Source of the DNA: CAWFGW01 sp963849955
Lineage (GTDB): Bacteria > Bacteroidota > Bacteroidia > Cytophagales > JAAEPT01
Length of the DNA: 64,000 nucleotides
Assembly: GCA_963849955.1 (NCBI GenBank)
Contig: CAWKJU010000015.1
Coordinates: 3,503 to 67,502 of the forward strand
Direction of reading: 5' to 3'
Part shown: positions 18,818-27,371 of the stretch, piece after piece
Position numbering within the stretch: the first letter of the stretch is position 1
Layout: each line of letters begins with the position of its first letter
Notes under the pieces: model-generated
What the model saw: the letters and a program-made list of their open reading frames with translations, nothing else
Database searches by the model: none
Told to the model about the DNA's origin: nothing
Program-made: the position numbers and the translations under genes

Positions 18818-19802
18818 ACCCGTGGTGCATTAATAAACAAGAGATAAAAGTTGTGCAATTCACTGAATATCAGTAACTTATTGTAGTAACGACAAAACAA
18901 TAAGCATGCACAACTTTCAAGCAAATTACGATAAAATTCTTAAAGTTTTAAGAACCAATTTCCCTTATGATTCCTACTTTCTTCAAAAAAGAAAACCAAA
19001 ACTATCTGATTTAGAGATTGTTGCTATTGATTTCACTGCTCAATTTATGAGTATCGATAGTGAGCATCAACTATTTCGAGTATTGAATGGAATACAATTC
19101 AAGAACCTCATTGACCGAAGTGTTTACAACAGAAGGAAAAGAAATCTAGCTGAGTTTATGGAACAAATCAGATTTACCCTATCAGAAAAATTTAACCAAT
19201 TTGAAGGATATTTCATTGTTGATTCCATGCCCTTGGAAGCCTGTAAATTAGCCAGAAGTTCTAGGTCAAAAATTTGTAAAGAATCCTTTCATTCTTCACC
19301 TGATAAAGGGTTTTGTGCATCACAGCAACTTTACTATTATGGTTATAAACTTCATGCGGTATGCTCTGTTCAAGGTGTTTTTAAAAGCGTAGATATCACC
19401 AAAGCTTCGGTTCATGATATTCATTATTTGAAAGATATTAAAACGCAACTTTCTGATTGTGTGCTACTTGGTGATAAAGGGTATGTAAGCCAAAAAGAAC
19501 AATTGGATCTGTTTGAAACAGCCAACATCAATTTACAAATACCCATGAGAAGTAATCAACAAGGTTTTCAAAAACAACCTTATGTGTTTAGAAAAACTAG
19601 AAAACGTATCGAAACATTGTTTTCGCAATTGTGTGATCAGTTTATGATTCGTAGAAATTACGCTAAAACATTTACAGGGTTTAAAACTAGAATTCTTTCT
19701 AAAATTACTTCCCTAACTTTGATTCAATTAATCAATAAATTTGAATTCAACAGGAATATTAATAACCTTAAAATTCAAATCACTTAATAATGCACCACGG
19801 GT
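18818..19802 (+). mobile_element. Complete IS982-family insertion sequence (985 bp)
   Basis: The ends ACCCGTGGTGCATTA (18818-18832) and its reverse complement (19788-19802) form the terminal inverted repeats; with one mismatch the match extends a few bases further inward. The element is flanked by 6-bp direct repeats TTTGTA. It holds one intact transposase gene and nothing else. Perfect duplications and an unbroken gene suggest a recent insertion. Confidence 0.9.
18906..19787 (+). CDS. IS982-family transposase
   Basis: A 293 aa DDE transposase (DUF4372/DDE_Tnp_IS4-like fold as in IS982). Likely catalytic residues are the first D in FIVDSMPLEACK near 108, the second D in VLLGDKGYVS near 197, and E in RKRIETLFSQL near 238. 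Typical length, no stop or frameshift, so probably active. The gene reads away from the metalloprotease and toward the 155-codon frame on the other strand. Confidence 0.92.
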   Translation: MHNFQANYDKILKVLRTNFPYDSYFLQKRKPKLSDLEIVAIDFTAQFMSIDSEHQLFRVLNGIQFKNLIDRSVYNRRKRNLAEFMEQIRFTLSEKFNQFEGYFIVDSMPLEACKLARSSRSKICKESFHSSPDKGFCASQQLYYYGYKLHAVCSVQGVFKSVDITKASVHDIHYLKDIKTQLSDCVLLGDKGYVSQKEQLDLFETANINLQIPMRSNQQGFQKQPYVFRKTRKRIETLFSQLCDQFMIRRNYAKTFTGFKTRILSKITSLTLIQLINKFEFNRNINNLKIQIT

Positions 19803-19808
19803 TTTGTA
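19803..19808. repeat. Right target-site duplication of the IS982-like element
   Basis: Second copy of TTTGTA; see the left copy at 18812-18817. Confidence 0.8.
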
Positions 19809-19832
19809 GTATAAAAGTTTAGTAACAAAAAT

Positions 19833-19840
19833 CAAATATA
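19833..19840 (-). promoter_or_regulatory. Candidate -7 box of the displaced metalloprotease promoter
   Basis: On the minus strand this reads TATATTTG, matching the Bacteroidota -7 consensus TAnnTTTG. If the IS element is removed it lies about 30 bp before the metalloprotease ATG. No clear TTG was found at the -33 position, so this is a partial match. Confidence 0.4.
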
Positions 19841-19917
19841 TGAAAACATTCAATTTTCCGCACCTTTGTTTGAGCTTTTACAACTTTTCTAGGATAAATT
19901 AAGAACCAATTGAGTAA

Positions 19918-20355
19918 TTAGTCAATCGGTTCTTGGTTTTTATTGGTTGCACCCCCAATAATAAACACAGTCCCGACACCTAATCCAATAAACCCAGGAA
20001 AATAGTTTGCGCTGTATGGCGAAGCGTCACTTGCAAAGCCTCCCCCAATCTTACTTGCAACGCTTTGATATAATAAATACAACAAACTCCCAGTGACGAC
20101 TATTACTCCCACAGTAATGAAAGCGCTATTACCTTTGTTTTGAGTACTTGTACCCATAAAATCATTAAAATCCTGCATCGCAAGGATATCATTTTTTTGT
20201 TTGAATAGGTTTTTCACCTGCTGTAAATCGGGTTCATCAGCAACAGAAATTGAATTAAACACTAGATAATTTGTTTGTTGAACTTTGAGATCTTGACCAA
20301 AACAAGATTGACCACAAAAAATTAAAAACAGAATACAAGAAAAAGCAACTTTCAT
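19918..20355 (-). CDS. Hypothetical secreted/membrane protein
   Basis: About 145 aa from the ATG at 20355; a TTG 30 bp upstream is possible, but the signal peptide (KVAFSCILFLIFCGQSCFG) begins at the ATG. After a short charged region (QVKNLFKQKNDILAMQDFNDF) come two hydrophobic segments, near residues 80-97 and 120-137, the second glycine-rich. No family recognised. It is convergent with the transposase gene and divergent from the DUF2723 gene. Confidence 0.6.
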   Translation of the reverse strand: MKVAFSCILFLIFCGQSCFGQDLKVQQTNYLVFNSISVADEPDLQQVKNLFKQKNDILAMQDFNDFMGTSTQNKGNSAFITVGVIVVTGSLLYLLYQSVASKIGGGFASDASPYSANYFPGFIGLGVGTVFIIGGATNKNQEPID

Positions 20356-20584
20356 GAACAAGGGGTTAGTTATAGTTCTTATCAATTAAAACTTAGCTAC
20401 AAGCTATTACTCTTCCACTTTTTAACCAAAAATCTACACAAGTGCAAAACCTTAATCATAAGGCTTAATTTTGAACCTCACCCAATCATCAGTGCAACTT
20501 TTCTTTCTCTTTGTTGAGATAAATTCATAGACTTGTAGCTTGGAAAAAAACTGTAATAACTGGGTCTAAGGACTTATAATAACT

Positions 20585-23500
20585 ATGCTATCTTACAAAA
20601 GAATTAATGACATTACGGGTTGGGTTGTATTCCTAATTGCAGCAGCGACATTTACATTAACCGTAGAGCCAACGGCCAGTTTTTGGGACTGTGGTGAATT
20701 TATTGCTGTTTCTTATAAATTAATGACTCCACACCCTCCAGGCGCACCATTGTTTTTATTGGTTGGTCGCATTTTCTCTTTGTTTGCAGGTGGTGAAGCC
20801 TTATCTGCAGGAGCGAGTGAAGACGCGGCATTTTGGGTGAACATGGTGTCTGCAATGTCTAGTGCATTCACCATCTTATTCTTGTTTTGGTCGATTACAC
20901 TTATCGCTAGAAAAGTTTTAAAAGTGGTTTATGACGAACCGACTATGGGTCAAACCTTGGCCATCATGGGTTCAGGTATTGTAGGAGCACTGGCTTACAC
21001 CTTTTCTGATTCGTTTTGGTTTTCAGCCTCTGAAGCGGAAGTTTATGCTTTCTCAGCATTCTTTACCGCCTTTGTTTTTTGGGCTATATTAAAGTGGGAA
21101 GTAAAAGCTGACAACGAAGGTTCTGACCGATGGTTAATTCTTATCGCATACATGGTTGGTTTATCCATTGGCGTTCACTTATTGAACTTGGTAACTATAC
21201 CAGCCATGGCATTTGTGTTTTATTACAGAAAATTCAAGCCAAGTATCACTGGTGCGCTCGCGACTTTAGCACTTAGCTCTGCTATTCTTGTGGTTATTTT
21301 AGTAATTATTATCCCTGGTATTCCAAGTGTGGCTGGATGGTTTGAAATCAAGTTTGTAAATGGTTTAGGACTACCTTTTAACTCTGGAATTATCTTTTTC
21401 GCAGTATTATTTATCGGTGTAATCACTTATGGCGTGATGTATTCCATTAAGCACAAAAAACGCTGGATGAACACTGCGCTGTTAAGTTTGATTTTTATCC
21501 TAATTGGATATTCTACTTATTTCCTAATCATCATTCGTTCCAACTTCAACCCTCCAATTGATGAGAATGACCCTGAAGAGGTCACCAAGTTCGTTTCTTA
21601 CTTAAAGCGTGAACAATATGGTGACAGACCATTGTTTTATGGACCACAATGGACTTCGCAAGTAGGTCGTTCGCCTGAGTCTGGTCAGTATTATGAATAT
21701 GGTGATCCCATTTATCAAAGAGGTGAAGATGGTTATGAAATCTATGATTATAAAACCAACTACTATTACCCATCAAATCAGCAAACCCTATTTCCTAGGA
21801 TGCATAGTAAGCAACCACATCATATACCTCAGTATGAAAGCTGGATGCGAGAACATGGCTATCGTTTTAAGGAAGGCAAATTACCTACTGGTGCACAAAA
21901 CATACATTTTATGCTTAATCGTCAAATCGGCTTCTTCTATTGGCGTTATTTCCTTTGGAACTTTGTTGGTCGGGAAGGTGATATACAAGACAGTGGCGTA
22001 TTGTGGTTTAGTAATGAAAAACTACCTGAGTTAATTCAAAGTGCGGCACGAAACCAGTTCTTTGCTTTACCATTAATTCTTGGATTATTAGGTGTGGCCT
22101 TCATAGGGGTGCGCGACAATAAAATGCTCCTAATTTTAGGGATGCTATGGTTTTTCACCGGAGCAGCAATTATCCTCTACTTAAACCCGCCTCCAATTGA
22201 ACCGCGAGAGCGAGACTATGCCTATGCTGGCTCCTTCTATGCCTTCAGTTTCTTTATTGGATTAGGTGTATTGGCTTTATATGAACTGATTAAGGATTAT
22301 ATCAAAAACACAAAAATAGCTGCTGGTTTAGCTACTGTTATTGGTTTAGTTATCCCAATAATTATGGGTGCTCAAGGTTGGGACGATCATGATCGCTCGA
22401 GCCGGTATCATTCTGTGGATTCAGCGAAAAACTTATTAGCATCTTGTGCTCCAAACGCCATTTTATTTACTGGTGGTGATAATGACACCTTCCCATTGTG
22501 GTATGTGCAAGAAGTGGAAGGTTTTAGAACCGATGTTCGTGTTTGTAACTTGTCATTATTAAATACTGATTGGTATATCGATCAAATGAAACGTAAAGCG
22601 TATGATTCGGAGCCGTTACCAATTCGTTTTGAACACAAAGATTACATTCAGGGAACCAACGACTACATTCAATATTACAACCAATCAAAAGAAGATAAGG
22701 CAATGAACTTAGATGCCTATTTGAATGCGGTTGAAAATAGAAGCAGACAAATTGGTCAGTATTCGCAAGTGGAAGAAATCGAAAAGTTCCAAACAGTACT
22801 TCCTTCTAAGCAAGTGTATATTGCAACGGATGCTGAACAAATCAAAAACCTTGATTTTGTACCTGAGCAATTAAAACCTTTAGCGAAAAATACCCTGGAG
22901 TGGAAATTAAACCGAGGTGGAGGCATCGATAAAAAAGACTTGATCATGTTAGATATGATTACCAACATCAACAAAAATGGTTGGAAACGTCCAATTTATT
23001 TCTCTACAACACTTTCATCCAGTAACTACATGGGCTTAAGGGATCACATGGTGTTGGAAGGCTTAGCATATCGCTTATTACCAATCAAACATGGTCGTTC
23101 GCAAGGAATAGTGAATTCAGATGTGATGTATGACAACATGATGAATAATTTCTATTGGAGAGAGATGGATAATCCAAACATCTTCTACGATGAAAATTAT
23201 AAACGTTTTGTATTCAACGCTCGAATGCAGTACATGCAGTTAGCTTTCGACTTAATTTCAAACGATAATGATAAAGAAAAAGCCAAGGCGGTCATTCATA
23301 AAAGTTTGGAAGTAATGCCTGATAATGTATTTCCACACGACTACATCGGAGCTCAATTTGTAAGTTTATTGTTTGAAGTTGGTGACAAGGAAACAGCGAA
23401 AACGCTGGCTATGCAGATTGCACCTAGAACAAAAGAAATGTTGGATTATTATGTAAGCTCTCGAAATACTTCTAGTGCTGACTTCCAGCGTTATGCTTCT

Positions 23501-23593
23501 ACTTTAGGAACATTGCAATCAGAATTAGAAGCCAACGGAGAAAAAGAAGAAGCCGCCAAGATTAAAGCTTGGATGGATGAACTCTCTAACTAA
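20585..23593 (+). CDS. DUF2723 polytopic membrane protein (probable protein O-glycosyltransferase)
   Basis: A 1002 aa protein with about ten to twelve membrane helices in the first 600 residues and a soluble C-terminal region. The DUF2723 signature is at the N-terminus: PTASFWDCGEFIA and PHPPGAPLF, including the acidic pair expected of GT-C glycosyltransferases. Animal TMEM260, which carries this domain, is a protein O-mannosyltransferase. A similar role in glycosylating secreted Bacteroidota proteins is a reasonable inference. rlmB starts 11 bp later. Confidence 0.85.
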   Translation: MLSYKRINDITGWVVFLIAAATFTLTVEPTASFWDCGEFIAVSYKLMTPHPPGAPLFLLVGRIFSLFAGGEALSAGASEDAAFWVNMVSAMSSAFTILFLFWSITLIARKVLKVVYDEPTMGQTLAIMGSGIVGALAYTFSDSFWFSASEAEVYAFSAFFTAFVFWAILKWEVKADNEGSDRWLILIAYMVGLSIGVHLLNLVTIPAMAFVFYYRKFKPSITGALATLALSSAILVVILVIIIPGIPSVAGWFEIKFVNGLGLPFNSGIIFFAVLFIGVITYGVMYSIKHKKRWMNTALLSLIFILIGYSTYFLIIIRSNFNPPIDENDPEEVTKFVSYLKREQYGDRPLFYGPQWTSQVGRSPESGQYYEYGDPIYQRGEDGYEIYDYKTNYYYPSNQQTLFPRMHSKQPHHIPQYESWMREHGYRFKEGKLPTGAQNIHFMLNRQIGFFYWRYFLWNFVGREGDIQDSGVLWFSNEKLPELIQSAARNQFFALPLILGLLGVAFIGVRDNKMLLILGMLWFFTGAAIILYLNPPPIEPRERDYAYAGSFYAFSFFIGLGVLALYELIKDYIKNTKIAAGLATVIGLVIPIIMGAQGWDDHDRSSRYHSVDSAKNLLASCAPNAILFTGGDNDTFPLWYVQEVEGFRTDVRVCNLSLLNTDWYIDQMKRKAYDSEPLPIRFEHKDYIQGTNDYIQYYNQSKEDKAMNLDAYLNAVENRSRQIGQYSQVEEIEKFQTVLPSKQVYIATDAEQIKNLDFVPEQLKPLAKNTLEWKLNRGGGIDKKDLIMLDMITNINKNGWKRPIYFSTTLSSSNYMGLRDHMVLEGLAYRLLPIKHGRSQGIVNSDVMYDNMMNNFYWREMDNPNIFYDENYKRFVFNARMQYMQLAFDLISNDNDKEKAKAVIHKSLEVMPDNVFPHDYIGAQFVSLLFEVGDKETAKTLAMQIAPRTKEMLDYYVSSRNTSSADFQRYASTLGTLQSELEANGEKEEAAKIKAWMDELSN

Positions 23594-23604
23594 TCACACT
23601 AACC

Positions 23605-24342
23605 TTGGAAACAACAGATTTCATATTTGGCACCCAGCCCGTACTTGAAGCGATTAAAGCAGGTAAAGAAGTAGAAAAAATATTACTTCAACGTGATGTT
23701 AAGGCAAACGTGGTTTTTGACATTGTGCAGTTGGCCAAGGATTTAAAAATTCCCATTAGCCATGTGCCGGGTGAAAAACTCAATCGTGTCACGCGAAAGA
23801 ATCACCAGGGTGTTATCGCGTTTATGTCTTCTATCAATTATTCCTCTCTGGATAATGTGTTAGATAGCGCATATAGCAAAGGGCAAATGCCTTTGATTTT
23901 GGTGCTGGACCAAGTTACCGATGTACGTAATTTTGGTGCAATTGCGCGAACAGCTGAATGTGCAGGAGTGCATGGCATCGTAATTCCCTCCAAAGGTTCT
24001 GCTCAAATCAACAGTGACGCGATGAAAACTTCGGCTGGAGCGCTGAATTATATTCCCGTTTGTAGAGTTGAATACTTAGATAAAACACTCGACTTCTTAA
24101 AAGAAAGCGGTTTACAATTGGTAGGCTGTACCGAAAAGGCAGACAAAAATTTATATAGCTTTGACTTCACCACACCAGTTGCAATAATAATGGGAAGTGA
24201 AGAAAAAGGAATTTCATCATCATACTTAACAAAATGTGATGATAAAGTGTTGATACCAATGGTGGGTCAAGTTGGCTCCCTAAATGTGTCGGTATCGGCA
24301 GCGCTTGTAGTGTATGAAGCTATAAGACAGCGAAATATCTAA
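23605..24342 (+). CDS. rlmB: 23S rRNA (guanosine-2'-O-)-methyltransferase RlmB
   Basis: SPOUT/TrmH-type enzyme, 245 aa, methylating the ribose of G2251 (E. coli numbering). An N-terminal substrate-binding domain opens with FIFGTQPVLEAI. The knotted catalytic core shows LDQVTDVRNFGAIARTAEC, then IIMGSEEKGIS and IPMVGQVGSLNVSVSAALVVYE. The start is TTG at 23605, since the conserved N-terminus begins directly after it. RlmB versus another TrmH paralogue is likely but not certain. Confidence 0.9.
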   Translation: METTDFIFGTQPVLEAIKAGKEVEKILLQRDVKANVVFDIVQLAKDLKIPISHVPGEKLNRVTRKNHQGVIAFMSSINYSSLDNVLDSAYSKGQMPLILVLDQVTDVRNFGAIARTAECAGVHGIVIPSKGSAQINSDAMKTSAGALNYIPVCRVEYLDKTLDFLKESGLQLVGCTEKADKNLYSFDFTTPVAIIMGSEEKGISSSYLTKCDDKVLIPMVGQVGSLNVSVSAALVVYEAIRQRNI

Positions 24343-24390
24343 ACAGAAGATTCGTAACTTGTGACACAGTTCATGTATTGAAAACACATT

Positions 24391-25614
24391 ATGTACGGAA
24401 TAAAAAATTACATCAACAGAGCAGCACTTTTTGCAAACAACAACCTGAGACCAGGAAAAAAGAAGTTGGCAACGCTGATGTTCTACGCTACTGACCTTTG
24501 TGATTCTGGTTGTAAACACTGTTTAATTTGGGCAAAGCGACCTGTTAAACACCTTCCTTTTGAAAAATTCAAAGAAATCATGCAGTCCGACTGTGTGACA
24601 AAAAACACGATGGTAGGTCTTGAAGGCGGGGAGTTTTTATTGCACCCTGAATGGGATAAAATCATGGGTTGGCTCTCTGAAAACCACCCGAATTTTGATT
24701 TGCTTTCTAACTGCTTAAAACCAGATGAAGCCATAGACGCTGTAAAAAGATTCCCTCCTAAACGTCTATACATTTCTTTAGATGGAACTAAGGAGACCTA
24801 CAAATACATGCGCGGAAAAGATGGTTACGACAGCGTACTGAAGGTAATTAAAGCGTGTAAAGATCTTGTGCCTATTTCTACCATGTTTACCCTTTCCCCT
24901 TACAACAACTTCGATGACATGAAGCACGTGGCCGAAATTTGTAAGGAATATGGTGTGGACATGCGCGTGGGTGTCTATAATGACATTGCCTTTTTTGATA
25001 CCGTTGAAAAAGCCCACGAAACAGATATTGGATTGAAGAAAGACGATACGGTTCTTCGATACAAAGATGTTAAAAACACCAAAGAAGCTATTCTAGAAAA
25101 AAACATTGCTTTAAAAACTGCTGAACGAGCAGATATCAACATTGCCAAGCACGATTCTGAAAAACTAGCAGAATATGACTTTAAGTCAAGTATTCCGAAT
25201 ATCATCAAAGACTTTGAAGAAAATTACGATTTCTTAGTATTGTATGATGAATGGAGAAGAAAACGTTTGAAACTAAACTGCTACAGTATTTTAGACAGTT
25301 TAGTGGTACACCCTGATGGGAATGTACCTATCTGCCAAAACTTAGATATCTCCTTAGGGAATGTAAACGAGAATTCGTTAGATGATATCTTCAATGGAAA
25401 AGCAACTCAGGCAATTCAAAAAGATCACGTACATAACTGCAACCAATGTTGGATTAACTTCCACAGGAAATACGATGTTGTTCTATATAGAAATTTAGAG
25501 AAGTTCTTTCCGAAAAAAGCCATCGGAAAAATGTTTGGTTATTACCAATGGGAAGAAGATCGTAAAGCCACTTACAATGACTTTATGAATCGCATGGAGG
25601 AGGAATACGTTTAA
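24391..25614 (+). CDS. Radical SAM protein with SPASM-like C-terminus
   Basis: A 407 aa radical SAM enzyme. The cluster motif C37-x3-C41-x2-C44 sits in DLCDSGCKHCLIW. A GLEGGEFLLHPEW motif follows (GGE-type SAM binding). The C-terminal region has CYSILDSLVVHPDGNVPICQN and NCNQCW, a SPASM/twitch-like set of cysteines for extra clusters. Such enzymes often modify peptides or proteins, but no precursor peptide gene is visible nearby. The substrate is unknown. Confidence 0.85.
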   Translation: MYGIKNYINRAALFANNNLRPGKKKLATLMFYATDLCDSGCKHCLIWAKRPVKHLPFEKFKEIMQSDCVTKNTMVGLEGGEFLLHPEWDKIMGWLSENHPNFDLLSNCLKPDEAIDAVKRFPPKRLYISLDGTKETYKYMRGKDGYDSVLKVIKACKDLVPISTMFTLSPYNNFDDMKHVAEICKEYGVDMRVGVYNDIAFFDTVEKAHETDIGLKKDDTVLRYKDVKNTKEAILEKNIALKTAERADINIAKHDSEKLAEYDFKSSIPNIIKDFEENYDFLVLYDEWRRKRLKLNCYSILDSLVVHPDGNVPICQNLDISLGNVNENSLDDIFNGKATQAIQKDHVHNCNQCWINFHRKYDVVLYRNLEKFFPKKAIGKMFGYYQWEEDRKATYNDFMNRMEEEYV

Positions 25615-25617
25615 AAG

Positions 25618-25641
25618 TTGGTTTGTGTGGACACAAACCAA
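25618..25641. terminator. Perfect 11-bp inverted repeat right after the radical SAM stop
   Basis: TTGGTTTGTGT and ACACAAACCAA are separated by only GG, making a very tight stem that begins 3 bp after the stop codon. It could be a 3'-end stabiliser or an operator-like palindrome. A separate terminator follows. Confidence 0.5.
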
Positions 25642-25654
25642 AGCGTTATATAAA

Positions 25655-25691
25655 AGGACGACATTGCTTAAAGTAATATCGTCCTCTTTTT
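25655..25691 (+). terminator. Rho-independent terminator after the radical SAM gene
   Basis: AGGACGACATT pairs with AATATCGTCCT (one mismatch, 9-nt loop), followed by CTTTTT. The facing lipoprotein gene ends at 25705, so it may serve both directions. Confidence 0.75.
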
Positions 25692-25704
25692 ATCTTTTTG
25701 ATGA

Positions 25705-26136
25705 TTAAAACCTTACTTCATATACCCTATTCGTACAGTTAGAAGTACAAAAAACTGAATCTTCAATAACTACTCTACTCAGTTTAAACACATCACAACA
25801 AGTGCCTTTTGTTTTCGTGATATCTAAGAAGACTTTGGACTGTAAGGAGTCATTGTAAAACACCGATAACGAATCTTTAAAAACAGTTATATTTTTAGTG
25901 ACTGAAGATAGTTTAACCTCGACATTCATTTGATTATCTGATAATAATGTGGGTGTGATGATATCGCCCTGACGAGTAATTTTAATTAACGAATCAACCA
26001 CTTCCGAACTATCGATACTTTCTAGTTGAAACTTAAATGTTGGAGCCCCAGCACACTCAAAATCGGAGCAGTCGTTATAACAGGAATGCAGTAATATCAT
26101 TAAAAAAAACAGACCAACCAGTTTCTTGAAATTCAT
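25705..26136 (-). CDS. Hypothetical lipoprotein
   Basis: A 143 aa protein from the ATG at 26136; a longer frame to 26193 would run into the preceding methyltransferase gene. The lipobox LLHSC follows a short hydrophobic signal (KKLVGLFFLMI). The mature part is strand-rich with several cysteines (YNDCSDFECAG, TCCDVF, CTSNC), suggesting disulfides. No family recognised. It lies 17 bp after the methyltransferase gene. Confidence 0.65.
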   Translation of the reverse strand: MNFKKLVGLFFLMILLHSCYNDCSDFECAGAPTFKFQLESIDSSEVVDSLIKITRQGDIITPTLLSDNQMNVEVKLSSVTKNITVFKDSLSVFYNDSLQSKVFLDITKTKGTCCDVFKLSRVVIEDSVFCTSNCTNRVYEVRF

Positions 26137-26153
26137 ATTCTTTGAATTGAAAT

Positions 26154-27359
26154 TTAACACCCTGAAATTTGCTCTTTTATTATGGAAGAACAAACCAAAA
26201 TTACCTGATTTCCATTGAAGTCACTTATACCAATCACAAATTGATCTCCTCCATCTTTCAAACCTAACTTCTTTTTAAGCTGATCGGGTGAATCACAAAA
26301 GTTTCTTGTAAATACATTTGCCTTTTGCTCTACAAGGTGTTTTTTGATTGCCTTTTTATTGTAAGGTAATTCTGCTTCTATTTTAAATACCCTACCTGGG
26401 AAATCCTCTCTCAATTCTGATGAAGTAAAAAGATGAGTATTTGAGGCTATTTTGTAAAGTGAATTATTATTCTGATTTAGAAACAAATAATAATTTCCGA
26501 CTTTATGAATCGAAGTTATCGGATCGTACAAATACTTAAGCGGCTCAGAAAATGAAAATGGTGCTGCTTGCACTTGTTTTACCTCAGTGGTTTTCTCAAA
26601 GCTAATTTCAACTGCTATTATTTCTACCTCGCCTTCAAAATCCTTTTCCACTAAAAAAAGAACTTCTTTGCACTCGTTTTTAGTGCTTATGACCCACACC
26701 TTCGACACGTTGTCCAACTCACGAATTCCCTGGGTGATGTCTATCATCGGAGAAGCTTTTACTAAAATTTTGCGTGATAGTGAAAACAACCTCTCTTTCA
26801 AATCCACCACATTAGGTTCGCAATCGGCAAATTTAAACACCTTCCCGCCTTGTTCATCTCTACGGGCTGGGTCAATATAAATTAAGTCAAAAGATTCAGT
26901 ATTGATTTTTAAAAAATCTTCGGCAATGCCATTATAAAATTTGGTATTATTTACCCCTAAGACTTCAAAGTTATGTTTTACAATCTCTGATAACCAAGCA
27001 TCTCTTTCTACATGAACAGCATTTTTCGGGTGTTTTGCAAAAAAAAAGGTATCTACACCAAATCCACCTGTAAGGTCAAGCACAGAATCATACGTTAATA
27101 GAGATGCTTTGTACTTAGCAGTTTGCTCTGAAGAACACTGCTGCATGTTGAGGTCAGGAGGAAAAAGTAGGTTGCTTACTTGAGTTAAATACGGCAACTT
27201 CTTTTTTGCCTTTTGCCAACCGGAAATTTGATCCACTAAAAAACCCACAGGAAAATCAAATTTCCCGTGGGCTTGTAAAGCGACCTTCTTAGGGTCAGCA
27301 GTTTTATGTTGCTTGATGAAGTTTTGAACTTCTGGAGAAAGTAACTTTTCTATCTCCAT
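26154..27359 (-). CDS. Class I SAM-dependent methyltransferase with THUMP-like domain
   Basis: About 401 aa. The Rossmann core shows VLDLTGGFGVDTFFFAK near residue 95 (SAM site) and LIYIDPARRDEQGGKVF near 160 (a DPxRR catalytic loop). The C-terminal third resembles a THUMP-like RNA-binding domain. A nucleic acid target, probably RNA, is likely. The ATG at 27359 is used here; a TTG 12 bp upstream, directly after the asd stop, is an alternative. It is co-directional with asd with almost no gap. Confidence 0.8.
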   Translation of the reverse strand: MEIEKLLSPEVQNFIKQHKTADPKKVALQAHGKFDFPVGFLVDQISGWQKAKKKLPYLTQVSNLLFPPDLNMQQCSSEQTAKYKASLLTYDSVLDLTGGFGVDTFFFAKHPKNAVHVERDAWLSEIVKHNFEVLGVNNTKFYNGIAEDFLKINTESFDLIYIDPARRDEQGGKVFKFADCEPNVVDLKERLFSLSRKILVKASPMIDITQGIRELDNVSKVWVISTKNECKEVLFLVEKDFEGEVEIIAVEISFEKTTEVKQVQAAPFSFSEPLKYLYDPITSIHKVGNYYLFLNQNNNSLYKIASNTHLFTSSELREDFPGRVFKIEAELPYNKKAIKKHLVEQKANVFTRNFCDSPDQLKKKLGLKDGGDQFVIGISDFNGNQVILVCSSIIKEQISGC

Positions 27360-27371
27360 GAGATGACTCAA

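Noticed and set aside
21693..22034. 113-codon frame inside the DUF2723 gene
   Set aside because: It overlaps a well-conserved gene in another frame, with no recognisable domain.
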